From: Mediterranea massiliensis
GTDB lineage: Bacteria > Bacteroidota > Bacteroidia > Bacteroidales > Bacteroidaceae
DNA length: 38,685 bases
NCBI GenBank assembly: GCA_958402075.1
Contig: CATXSD010000016.1
Location: 1 to 38,685 of the forward strand
Reading direction: 5' to 3'
Shown here piece by piece: positions 1-6,691 of the stretch (within the stretch, counting starts at the first letter, position 1; each line of letters starts with the position of its first letter). Below the pieces are notes generated by a model, which saw nothing but the letters and a program-made list of their open reading frames with translations, had not been told where the DNA came from and searched no databases. The position numbers were made by a program, and so were the translations under genes.

Positions 1-779
1 TCGTTGATGTAGTCCACGTTGTCCCGGCGGGTGGCCAGGGTGATGTAGAGGTCGTCGGCATCGGCGGGCTCGGCAGCCGTGGTATAGCGCGTGTTGAGCA
101 GCTGGAGGTCGGCGGCGCCGGCGGTGTTGTTGCGGATGTGGTCCAGCACGCCGATGAATTGCGGGTCGCTCTGGCGGTACACCTTCTGCAACTCGACCGA
201 CACCAGCTCTATCTGGCTGAAGACGCGGGCCGAGAAGAAGTAGGGCGTGGGGTAGAAGCGGTTCAGGATATCGCGCTCGTCGGCCTTCACCACAGGCTCC
301 AGCTGGAAGACGTCGCCCACGAGCAGCAGTTGCTTGCCGCCGAAGGGCTCGCGCAGGTTGTGGCTGTAGACGCGCAGGATGCGGTCGACGGCGTCGATGA
401 TGTCGGCCCGCACCATCGAAATCTCGTCGATGATGACCAGCTCCAGCTCCTCGAGCAGCTTGCGGTGGGTCTTGGTGTACTTGAAGAACTCGTGGATGCG
501 TCCCTTTTGCAGGCTCAGGTTGGGGTCGTCGGGCAGCAGGGGGTGGAAGGGCAGCTTGAAGAAGCTGTGCAGGGTGCTTCCGCCCGCGTTGATGGCGGCG
601 ATGCCTGTGGGGGCCAGCACGACGTGCTTCTTGCGCACGTTGTCGCAGACGTAGCGCAGGAAGGTCGATTTGCCCGTGCCGGCCTTCCCCGTCAGGAAGA
701 GCGACTGGCGGGTGTATTTCACGAGGTTCAGGGCATCCTGAAACTCACGGTTGCTGGTGTCGGGGAGGAAGGAGGGCAA
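1..779 (-). CDS. Pif1/RecD-like superfamily 1 helicase, 5' part (runs off the left edge)
   Basis: This is the N-terminal part, about 259 residues, of an ATP-dependent DNA helicase. Visible motifs in order are the Walker A loop LTGKAGTGKST, motif Ia (VLAPTGIAA), the Walker B box LVIIDEISM, and motif III GDVFQLEPV, which together fit the Pif1/RecD branch of superfamily 1B. The gene reads leftward and continues outside the window, so any C-terminal domains are unseen. No ATG lies near the expected start. The frame is closed by a TAA inside the adjacent heptamer repeat, and the first usable start is a TTG at 779, about 28 codons before Walker A. The repeat may have replaced the original start. 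The helicase call is firm; the start is not. Confidence 0.85.
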   Translation of the reverse strand, partial: MPSFLPDTSNREFQDALNLVKYTRQSLFLTGKAGTGKSTFLRYVCDNVRKKHVVLAPTGIAAINAGGSTLHSFFKLPFHPLLPDDPNLSLQKGRIHEFFKYTKTHRKLLEELELVIIDEISMVRADIIDAVDRILRVYSHNLREPFGGKQLLLVGDVFQLEPVVKADERDILNRFYPTPYFFSARVFSQIELVSVELQKVYRQSDPQFIGVLDHIRNNTAGAADLQLLNTRYTTAAEPADADDLYITLATRRDNVDYIN

Positions 780-786
780 GTTGTCA

Positions 787-862
787 GCGGTTAGTGGTTA
801 GTGGTTAGCGGTTAGTATGTAGTGGTTAGTTACTAACCGTTAACCACTAACCGCTAACCACT
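787..862. repeat. heptamer repeat cluster forming a large inverted repeat
   Basis: Six head-to-tail heptamers of the type GYGGTTA (787-828, one degenerate at 815-821) are followed by four in the opposite orientation, TAACCRY (834-861). The outer arms 800-815 and 847-862 are perfect 16-bp inverted complements, and 824-830 pairs with 832-838. The right end encodes the last residues and stop of the HAD gene, and the left end abuts the helicase start. In RNA it would fold into a strong hairpin between two co-directional genes. Confidence 0.9.
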
Positions 863-1637
863 TCATTATGCCTTTGGCAATTCCGTCCTCGTCCACCGTG
901 TCGGTGACGTAGCGGGCGGCAGCCTTCACTTCGTCGCGGGCGTTGCCCATGGCGATGCCGATGCCTGCGTGGCGCAGCATGGGGATGTCGTTGCCTCCGT
1001 CGCCGAAGGCAAGGGTGTCTTCGAGGCGGATGCCGAAGTGGCGGATAATTTCGTCCATGCCGCGCTGCTTGGTATTGCCGCGGGCGGTGACGTCGACAAA
1101 GGCCGGATGCCAGCGGCCCATCTCGCAACAGGAGAGCGAAGGCAGCACTTCCGCCTCCTGCGCTTCGTCGAGGAAGGGCGTCAGCTGGAAGATTTCCTTG
1201 CCGTCGATGGCTTCGTGGAGGGGCGTGTCGGGGATGGGGACGGTCACCTTGAGGTGCTCGTAGAAGATCTGGCGCACGCGGTCGTCGGGCTGGCAGACGC
1301 AGATGTCGTGTTCGCCCACCACGATGCAGGGAATGTGGCGCTGGGCGCAGTAGCCGGTAAGCGTGCGGATGTCGTCGGTCGGTATGGCGCTTTTGTAGAT
1401 CACCTCATCGCCTACAAAGCAGTAGGCGCCGTTCATGGTGACGTAGCCGTCTATCAGGCCCCGACTCTGCAGGGTACCGAGGTTGGTGATGAGGATGCGC
1501 GGGCGGCCGGTGGCGATGAAGATGCGGTGGCCCCGGGCCTTGGCGGCAGCCAGTGCCTCGACGGCCGAGGCGGGTATTTCGTGGGTGCGGAAGCTGACGA
1601 GCGTTCCGTCGATGTCGAAAAACAGAGCTTTGGTCAT
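840..1637 (-). CDS. Cof-type HAD-IIB phosphatase
   Basis: 265 residues, the usual length for Cof-type HAD-IIB sugar-phosphate phosphatases. The N-terminal motif FFDIDGTLVSF carries the nucleophile Asp8 and the second Asp10. Motif II lies near IFIATGR, and the C-terminal motif GDGGNDIPMLRHAG with the following IAMGNA supplies the Mg-binding acids. The substrate cannot be told from sequence; the family acts on small phosphorylated metabolites. A -7-like element TAATTTTG lies 23 bp upstream of the ATG. The last residues, LAVSG and the stop, are encoded by the heptamer repeat at 787-862, so the natural C-terminus has probably been altered by a few residues. Confidence 0.92.
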   Translation of the reverse strand: MTKALFFDIDGTLVSFRTHEIPASAVEALAAAKARGHRIFIATGRPRILITNLGTLQSRGLIDGYVTMNGAYCFVGDEVIYKSAIPTDDIRTLTGYCAQRHIPCIVVGEHDICVCQPDDRVRQIFYEHLKVTVPIPDTPLHEAIDGKEIFQLTPFLDEAQEAEVLPSLSCCEMGRWHPAFVDVTARGNTKQRGMDEIIRHFGIRLEDTLAFGDGGNDIPMLRHAGIGIAMGNARDEVKAAARYVTDTVDEDGIAKGIMKWLAVSG

Positions 1638-1659
1638 ACGTTCATTTCTTTACGGGGGA

Positions 1660-1667
1660 CAAAATTA
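1660..1667 (-). promoter_or_regulatory. probable -7 element of the HAD phosphatase gene
   Basis: The minus strand reads TAATTTTG, matching the Bacteroidetes -7 consensus TAnnTTTG, 23 bp before the start codon. No clear -33 box was seen. It is divergent from the menA promoter. Confidence 0.5.
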
Positions 1668-1733
1668 AAGATTTTAGGTGGAATATTCGATTGCATTCTT
1701 GTCCCTTTTTCGGGAAATGGCAAAGATATTTTG

Positions 1734-1741
1734 TACATTTG
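1734..1741 (+). promoter_or_regulatory. probable -7 element of menA
   Basis: TACATTTG matches TAnnTTTG and lies 30 bp before the menA ATG at 1772. The -33 region is weak. Confidence 0.6.
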
Positions 1742-1771
1742 TCGCCCCTAACCAATAACTATTCTTTTCTT

Positions 1772-2665
1772 ATGGACAAACATTCCTTGAAAGACTGGCT
1801 GGTGGCCGTGCGCCCCTGGTCGTTTCCCGCTTCGGCGATGCCCGTGGCGGTGACGCTGGCCTACCTGTACTGGATGCAGCAAGACGTGAACTGGACGAAC
1901 GGTGTGTGGGCACTGCTCAACATCATTGTGTTTCATGCCGCAGGCAATACGTGGAGCGACTACTTCGACTACAAGCATCACGTGGACCGCGAAGATACCC
2001 ACGGCGTGCGTACGCTGACGAGCGGCCTTTTCCGCCCGCAGGAGATTTTCCGCCTGTCGCTCTCGCTGCTCGTGGTGGCGCTGGCGGCAGGCGTCGGGCT
2101 GCTGGTGCGCACGGGCCTTCCTTTATTATATATAGGTATAGGCGGAGCGGCCTGCACGCTGCTCTATCCGGCGCTGAAGTACCGCGCGCTGGGCGATGTG
2201 GTCATTTTCGTGGCCTATGCCCTGCTGCCCATGCTGGGTACGGCCTATGTGGCTACGGGCCGGGTAGACTGGTCGACGATGTGGGTGGGCGTCCCTGTGG
2301 GGCTTATCACGGTGGCCATCCTGCATGCCAACAATACGCGCGACATGGAGACCGACGTGCGGGCCGACATCCACACCCTGGCCATGAAGCTGGGCGGACG
2401 TGCTTCGATGCTCCTCTATTGTGCCGAGGTGCTCTTCCCCTTCGGCTGGGTGGCCGGATGTGCCGCAGGCGGTGTGTTCCCCTGGTGGACGATGCTGGTG
2501 TGGCTGTCCCTGGTGCCGGCGCTGGGCAATGTGCGGCTGATGGGCCGATACTCCGTGGCGGGCATGGAGGGCATCTCGCGCCTCGACGAGCTGACTGCCA
2601 AGCTCCAGCTGCTGTTCAGTCTGCTTTTTGTGTTGTCGTTCGTGTTGGCCCGTGTGTTGTCATGA
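1772..2665 (+). CDS. menA: 1,4-dihydroxy-2-naphthoate polyprenyltransferase (UbiA family)
   Basis: 297-residue integral membrane prenyltransferase that joins a polyprenyl chain to 1,4-dihydroxy-2-naphthoate in menaquinone synthesis. Both Asp-rich signatures of the UbiA family are present: NTWSDYFDYKHHVD near residue 60 and NNTRDMETD in the middle of the protein. Hydrophobic segments throughout fit a multi-span protein. The start MDKHSLKDWL was chosen because it follows the -7 element and matches the usual MenA N-terminus; an upstream in-frame ATG at 1691 would lie before the promoter. The stop overlaps the start of the next gene (ATGA), so the two are translationally coupled. Confidence 0.92.
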   Translation: MDKHSLKDWLVAVRPWSFPASAMPVAVTLAYLYWMQQDVNWTNGVWALLNIIVFHAAGNTWSDYFDYKHHVDREDTHGVRTLTSGLFRPQEIFRLSLSLLVVALAAGVGLLVRTGLPLLYIGIGGAACTLLYPALKYRALGDVVIFVAYALLPMLGTAYVATGRVDWSTMWVGVPVGLITVAILHANNTRDMETDVRADIHTLAMKLGGRASMLLYCAEVLFPFGWVAGCAAGGVFPWWTMLVWLSLVPALGNVRLMGRYSVAGMEGISRLDELTAKLQLLFSLLFVLSFVLARVLS

Positions 2666-3276
2666 AGAAGCTGGTGTTTCCCATTCTGTTGGCGGCCGTG
2701 CTGTGGGCGGTGATGTTCTCGCCCCTGACGGCGCCGCATGTCAACTTCTGGCTGATGATGACCCTCTCGGCCCTGACCCTCTCCGTGCTGTCGCTCCGCC
2801 TGGATGCGGGGTGGCGGCGCGAGGCGGACGGCGGCTGGAAGGACCTGCTGCTGGGTGTGGGCATCGCTGCCGTGCTGTGGGGTGTCTTCTGGACGGGCGA
2901 CAAGGTGTCGTCGTGGCTTTTCGACTTCGCCCGTCCGCAGGTCAACCTGATTTATGGCATGAAGGCGGGCGAGTCGCCCTGGCTGCTTGCCGTCCTGATG
3001 CTGGTACTGATCGGTCCGGCCGAGGAAATCTTCTGGCGGGGCTACGTGCAGCGCACCCTCTCCCGCCGCTGGAGTCCCGATGCGGGCTTCGTGGTGACGA
3101 CCTTGATCTATGCGCTGGTGCATGCCGCTTCGTGCAACTTCATGCTGGTGATGGCGGCGCTGGTGGCCGGCGTGGTGTGGGGCGGCCTTTACCGTCTCTG
3201 TCCGCGGCGCATGTGGGCCATCATCGTGTCCCATGCCGTGTGGGATGCGGCGGTGTTCATCTGGTTTCCCATCTGA
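2662..3276 (+). CDS. CPBP family intramembrane metalloprotease
   Basis: 204-residue membrane protein with the CPBP (Abi/Rce1-like) signatures: motif 1 AEEIFWRGY (Glu121, Glu122, Arg126), a histidine in ALVHAAS (His154), and SHAVWDA (His191, Asp195). Several hydrophobic helices surround these residues. In known members the glutamates and histidines hold the catalytic metal within the membrane. The ATG overlaps the menA stop, so it is made from the same message. Its substrate is unknown; in bacteria such genes may process peptides or prenyl-type substrates. Pairing with a prenyltransferase is suggestive but not proof of a shared pathway. Confidence 0.9.
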   Translation: MKKLVFPILLAAVLWAVMFSPLTAPHVNFWLMMTLSALTLSVLSLRLDAGWRREADGGWKDLLLGVGIAAVLWGVFWTGDKVSSWLFDFARPQVNLIYGMKAGESPWLLAVLMLVLIGPAEEIFWRGYVQRTLSRRWSPDAGFVVTTLIYALVHAASCNFMLVMAALVAGVVWGGLYRLCPRRMWAIIVSHAVWDAAVFIWFPI

Positions 3277-3303
3277 TGAAGTGCGGGCGGAAAATTTTAC
3301 AAA

Positions 3304-3436
3304 TGTTTTCAGGTATTTTTCAGGTGCTACCTGAAGACCTTTCAGTCCCTGCCTGAAGACCCTTCAGTCCATACCTGAAGACCTTTCAGGTCAGGCCTGA
3401 AGCCCTTTCAGGTTTTTGGGAAATGCGACCTGAAAA
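3304..3436. repeat. 22-bp-period array of opposed half-sites (array 1)
   Basis: TTCAG begins at 3308, 3319, 3341, 3363, 3385 and 3407, and CCTGAA begins at 3330, 3352, 3374 and 3396, with one more at 3429. From 3319 to 3407 the two inverse half-sites alternate every 11 bp, giving a 22-bp unit with a CCTGAA-n5-TTCAGG dyad. The outlying copies at 3308 and 3429 stay on the same 11-bp grid. The spacers between half-sites differ, so the motif rather than the whole unit is conserved. No gene overlaps it. Confidence 0.92.
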
Positions 3437-3519
3437 AATGAGTACTGATTATCAATTTATTAATATAAATATGAACAGAAGGTACTGCTTGTGCGGCACC
3501 CGATAAAAAGAGTTGAAAA

Positions 3520-3585
3520 ATGGTTTACAATTTTGACGAAGTGATTGACCGTCGCATTGATGTGGTTCTAAAAGCCAAAATATAG
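3520..3585 (+). pseudogene. orphan 5' fragment of the aminotransferase gene
   Basis: An ATG at 3520 opens MVYNFDEVIDRR, whose nucleotides 3524-3555 are identical to 5509-5540 near the start of the intact PatB-type gene. After 3555 the match ends abruptly and the frame runs into the islet, stopping at 3585 after 21 residues. I read this as the original start of the aminotransferase gene, cut off when the islet entered. The fragment overlaps the 3' end of the deiminase-like gene on the other strand and is not expected to make a functional protein. Confidence 0.8.
3524..3555 (+). repeat. left copy of the 32-bp direct repeat flanking the islet
   Basis: 32 bases, starting TTTACAATTTTGACG and ending ACCGTCGC, identical to 5509-5540. 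It lies in the same orientation and the same reading frame as in the aminotransferase gene. Confidence 0.95.
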
Positions 3586-4599
3586 CTTGTCAATGTCGTA
3601 AGGCAAAAGTGTGGGTTGATAGTTTCCTGCAAATGTAATATCCTCCCAAGGTAAAGAATGGATGTCGGGATGATTGACTATTGACTTGAATTTTTCATCT
3701 AACTCTTTTGTATGGTGCAGTTTTGACATTTCTTTACTGATTGTCCATGTCAAGCAATTTATCCCGCCTCCCCATTGCTTAACGATAGGTGCAATGTTGA
3801 CTTGATAGATTCGGTCTTCGTAGGATGGGTGAAGTTCTTTTATTTGTGCTAAGGCTTCTTTGTCTTGTGATACTCCCAAGCCTGGTACGATAATGATGTC
3901 GCGTGTCTGTAACATGTTGATGTATGCCCAGCTGTTTTCGTGATATTTGCTTATTTTCAGGTCTATGACATCAAAACTCTCTTCAAGTCTTTTTCTCATC
4001 TCCTTGGCAATGCTTTTGGGATATAAATTGAGATTTACCAGTATTTTCCCATTTCCGATGTTATGCACGATACCATCTGTGTGTCCACAGACATCTTCTT
4101 GATCCCAGGGTAATAAGATGATATCATCGTCGGGAAAGGTCTTGTACAATTCTTCCATAATCTGATGGCTGGTAAGGTAAGGGTTCTCTTTGAAAATCTT
4201 CTCGGTCATGATTATGTTGCTTTTAAACTTTTGAGAATCAGATTCAGACGCTTCTTGTCGTTTCTGTTCACACGCCACGATATTTCCTCCATCTATATTC
4301 AGCAAGGACTGTTGGTAGTGGAAGTTGAATTTTAAAGATTGTATGACTGGTGTGATGTCTGTTCTGAATGAGTCTTTTCCTTGCAAATAGTCAGGGAAGT
4401 ATTTGAATTGAACAAAGTCATTGCAATGGCGCTGGATGGGCATGTAATCTCTGCACCAGTAGTCGGCAGTATAGTACAACAAACCTGAACGAACACGATT
4501 TTGTTGCAAAATCTGTTTTAGTTGCTTGTATTCTTCAGGGTAATGTCTGGCAAATAGACTGGAAAAATAAACAGCATCTTTATATTGTTCTGTTATCAT
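3568..4599 (-). CDS. agmatine deiminase / bacterial peptidylarginine deiminase family protein
   Basis: 343 residues of the guanidino-group-modifying superfamily (PAD_porph / agmatine deiminase type). Visible family motifs are WCRDYMP (Trp48, Arg50, Asp51), NIDGGN (101-106), CGHTDG with the catalytic His173, and GGGINC with the catalytic Cys282. These fit hydrolysis of a guanidino group through a cysteine intermediate. There is no signal peptide, so the protein is probably cytoplasmic. Length and motifs resemble agmatine deiminases, yet no polyamine genes lie nearby and the enzyme is diverged, so the substrate (agmatine, arginine derivative or a modified peptide) is open. The start overlaps the stop of the upstream gene (ATGA), showing a coupled pair. 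It ends 12 bp from the left direct repeat. Confidence 0.82.
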   Translation of the reverse strand: MITEQYKDAVYFSSLFARHYPEEYKQLKQILQQNRVRSGLLYYTADYWCRDYMPIQRHCNDFVQFKYFPDYLQGKDSFRTDITPVIQSLKFNFHYQQSLLNIDGGNIVACEQKRQEASESDSQKFKSNIIMTEKIFKENPYLTSHQIMEELYKTFPDDDIILLPWDQEDVCGHTDGIVHNIGNGKILVNLNLYPKSIAKEMRKRLEESFDVIDLKISKYHENSWAYINMLQTRDIIIVPGLGVSQDKEALAQIKELHPSYEDRIYQVNIAPIVKQWGGGINCLTWTISKEMSKLHHTKELDEKFKSIVNHPDIHSLPWEDITFAGNYQPTLLPYDIDKLYFGF

Positions 4600-5348
4600 A
4601 TTTTGTTCAAGATTAAAGTGTCCGTATTAGGTTTAATTTGTCTGTTCCAGGGTTTGAATGTATAATTGTTAGCTTTCATTGTTGTTGATAGAGGATCGTA
4701 TCGTTTGAAGAAGGTGTTGCCATATCCCCATTGGTTGCCAGTTTGGTAGAATGCATCGTAAGCGCAATATTCTTTTTCTTTGTATATTCCTGGGTCGTTA
4801 CACCGTTTAGCCCACTGAAGTTTGAGATTATTGTGCGCTTCCTGGAGCGGTACGATTTCTGGAAAGGAATCATGGTCTGTATAGTTGAACAGAGCATCTG
4901 CGCAATCCCATGGCCCTGTAACGATACTGCTCCCTACCTTTTGTTTATCAATAATTTCCGTCCTTAATAGCGTTCGGATAAGGATTCCTCCTCCGCCTTC
5001 ATTACATTCTTCCAATGTATTGCCAACTTTTCCTTTGAAGCAGATATCTGTTCCGCTGGAATGTAAGAGAAAAACTCCTCCTTTTGCACAATTTCTGGGG
5101 TATGGAAAGGGTGTCTTTCCATCTTCTTTGGTATCTGGATGGTTAGTGTTGATATAGTAAAACTCTATTTCCAAGAATCGGTATTCAACATCTATGGGTG
5201 AAGTCGGTCTGTTAGGAAGGAAAATATTTTTTTGCAGGATACAATGGTATTTCATCAATTCTGTTGCAATTGAAGAAAATTCTTGTCCGATGGATTCCGG
5301 ATGGATGTTTTTGTTGTTTAAGTTGAACAAGTTCTCTAAGTCTTCCAT
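4596..5348 (-). CDS. conserved-looking protein of unknown function, coupled to the deiminase-like gene
   Basis: About 250 residues, no signal peptide and no clear membrane segment. I do not recognise it firmly. Distinct patches are YRFLEIEFYYINTNHPD near the first third, a Cys/Gly-rich GGVFLLHSSGTD, and GGGGILIRTLLR followed by a GPWDCADAL stretch; this order loosely recalls methylpurine-DNA-glycosylase-like folds, but that is a weak impression. The reading frame stays open up to a TTG at 5387, but that codon lies inside a -7 promoter element, so the ATG at 5348 was chosen. It is the first gene of the islet's minus-strand pair, and its stop overlaps the start of the deiminase-like gene, so the two products probably act together. 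Confidence 0.7.
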   Translation of the reverse strand: MEDLENLFNLNNKNIHPESIGQEFSSIATELMKYHCILQKNIFLPNRPTSPIDVEYRFLEIEFYYINTNHPDTKEDGKTPFPYPRNCAKGGVFLLHSSGTDICFKGKVGNTLEECNEGGGGILIRTLLRTEIIDKQKVGSSIVTGPWDCADALFNYTDHDSFPEIVPLQEAHNNLKLQWAKRCNDPGIYKEKEYCAYDAFYQTGNQWGYGNTFFKRYDPLSTTMKANNYTFKPWNRQIKPNTDTLILNKI

Positions 5349-5384
5349 GAATTTTGGTTTAAATGAACGGATATTAAGTTCGTG

Positions 5385-5392
5385 CAAATATA
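5385..5392 (-). promoter_or_regulatory. -7 element of the islet gene pair
   Basis: The minus strand reads TATATTTG, a perfect TAnnTTTG match, 36 bp before the ATG at 5348. It covers an alternative TTG start at 5387 and so argues against it. Confidence 0.65.
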
Positions 5393-5438
5393 GTACTTTT
5401 GCGTTTAAGTAAATGCTTTATGTTTTCAAAGAATGCTG

Positions 5439-5446
5439 TATATTTG
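5439..5446 (+). promoter_or_regulatory. -7 element of the aminotransferase gene, inside the islet
   Basis: TATATTTG lies 49 bp before the ATG at 5496, with a weak -33-like TTTA at 5417-5420. It is divergent from the islet promoter at 5385-5392, so the islet's right end now supplies transcription to the aminotransferase. Confidence 0.6.
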
Positions 5447-5495
5447 TAGCAATTTACCCTTCTTTATTCTGTAGAATGAAATTAGATTCATCAAT

Positions 5496-6674
5496 ATGAA
5501 ACAACAGATTTACAATTTTGACGAAGTGATTGACCGTCGCGGCACCGATTCGGTGAAGTGGGACGGCATGAAGAGTGTATGGGGACGCGACGACCTGACG
5601 GCCATGTGGGTGGCCGACATGGACTTCCGCACGCCGCCCTTTGTGATGGAGGCTCTGCGCCGCAGGCTGGACCACGAGGTGCTGGGCTATACGTCGGCCT
5701 GCGAGGGCTGGGACACCACCATCTGCCGCTGGTTGCAGAAGCGCCACCAGTGGGACGTGCGTCCCGAATGGCTGACGTTCGTGCCGGGCATCGTGCGCGG
5801 ACAGGCCTTTGCCCTGCTGTGCTTCACGCAGCCGGGCGACAAGGTGCTGGTGATGACTCCTGTCTATCACCCTTTCTTCCTCGTCACCGAACGGCTGAAG
5901 CGTGAAGCGGTGCGTTCGCCGCTCGACCTGCGCGACGGGCATTATCACATCGACTTCGACCGCCTGCGCCGCGACGTGCAGGGCTGTAAGGCGCTCATCC
6001 TCTGCAATCCCCACAACCCCGGCGGACGCGTGTGGACGGTGGACGAGCTGCGCCGGATAGCCGACATCTGCCGGGAAAGCGGTACGCTGGTCATCTCCGA
6101 CGAAATCCATGCCGACCTCACCCTGCCGCCCTACAAGCATCATCCCTTTGCCACGGTGAGCGAGGCTGCCGCATCGAACTCCGTTACCTTCATGGCACCC
6201 AGCAAGACGTTCAACATGCCCGGCGTGCAGAGCTCCTTTGCCATTGTGCCCGACGACGGCCTGCGCGAACGCTTCCAGGCCTTCATGGAGGCGGGCGAGT
6301 TCAGCGAGGGGCACCTCTTTGCCTACATTGGCTGTAAGGCCGCCTTCGAGCATGGCGAGGAGTGGCTGGAGCAGGTGCTGGCCTATATCCAGGGCAACAT
6401 CGACTTTACCGAAACCTATCTGAAGGAACACATCCCCTCCATCGGCATGATACGCCCGCAGGCTTCTTACCTCATCTTCCTCGACTGCCGTGCCCTGGGA
6501 CTCGGCCAGGAGGAGCTGGAGCACCTGTTTGCCGACAAGGCCCGCTTGGCCCTGAACTCGGGCACCATGTTCGGCGAGCCCGGACGGGGCTTCATGAGGC
6601 TCAACGTGGGCTGCCCGCGCCAACAGCTCCGCAAGGCCCTGCAACAGCTGGAGATGGCAGTGAACATGCGCTAA
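5496..6674 (+). CDS. PatB/MalY-type PLP-dependent C-S lyase (class I/II aminotransferase fold)
   Basis: 392 residues, full length for the MalY/PatB branch of PLP enzymes, which cleave the C-S bond of cystathionine or cysteine conjugates. Signatures include the N-terminal YNFDEVIDRRGTDSVKW, the substrate-side MWVADMDF, the cofactor-binding CNPHNPGGRVW near 170-180, SDEIHADL near 201-208, and the PLP lysine Lys237 in APSKTFNMPG. The product is probably cytoplasmic. Codons 5 to 15 lie in the 32-bp repeat shared with 3524-3555, so its first residues, MKQQ, and promoter come from the islet side, while the older start would have been MVYNF. The next gene follows after 17 bp. Confidence 0.9.
   Translation: MKQQIYNFDEVIDRRGTDSVKWDGMKSVWGRDDLTAMWVADMDFRTPPFVMEALRRRLDHEVLGYTSACEGWDTTICRWLQKRHQWDVRPEWLTFVPGIVRGQAFALLCFTQPGDKVLVMTPVYHPFFLVTERLKREAVRSPLDLRDGHYHIDFDRLRRDVQGCKALILCNPHNPGGRVWTVDELRRIADICRESGTLVISDEIHADLTLPPYKHHPFATVSEAAASNSVTFMAPSKTFNMPGVQSSFAIVPDDGLRERFQAFMEAGEFSEGHLFAYIGCKAAFEHGEEWLEQVLAYIQGNIDFTETYLKEHIPSIGMIRPQASYLIFLDCRALGLGQEELEHLFADKARLALNSGTMFGEPGRGFMRLNVGCPRQQLRKALQQLEMAVNMR
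5509..5540 (+). repeat. right copy of the 32-bp direct repeat flanking the islet
   Basis: Identical to 3524-3555 and located inside the intact aminotransferase gene, where it encodes roughly YNFDEVIDRR. Confidence 0.95.
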
Positions 6675-6691
6675 CCTGACTGGGAGGAAAG

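Larger units (their letters stand above)
3556..5508. mobile_element. AT-rich two-gene islet inserted in the aminotransferase 5' end
   Basis: About 1.95 kb between two copies of a 32-bp direct repeat. It is visibly AT-richer than the GC-rich sequence on either side and holds two minus-strand genes plus a divergent promoter region. No integrase, transposase or terminal inverted repeat is visible, so it is a genomic islet rather than a recognised insertion sequence. Recombination between the repeats would delete it and leave an aminotransferase gene starting MVYNFDEV. Confidence 0.65.

Noticed and set aside
787..862. Telomere-like function for the TTAGGG-like heptamers
   Set aside because: The heptamers are internal, inverted, and few; resemblance to telomere repeats is only in base content.
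1906..3276. 456-codon frame spanning menA and the CPBP gene
   Set aside because: Only its 3' part, from the ATG at 2662, is the CPBP protein; the rest is an out-of-frame reading of menA.
5349..5387. Upstream TTG start for the unknown islet gene
   Set aside because: The TTG at 5387 lies inside a TATATTTG promoter element, so a transcript would start after it.
3556..5508. Insertion sequence or integrative element
   Set aside because: No transposase or integrase and no terminal inverted repeats; kept as an islet with direct repeats only.
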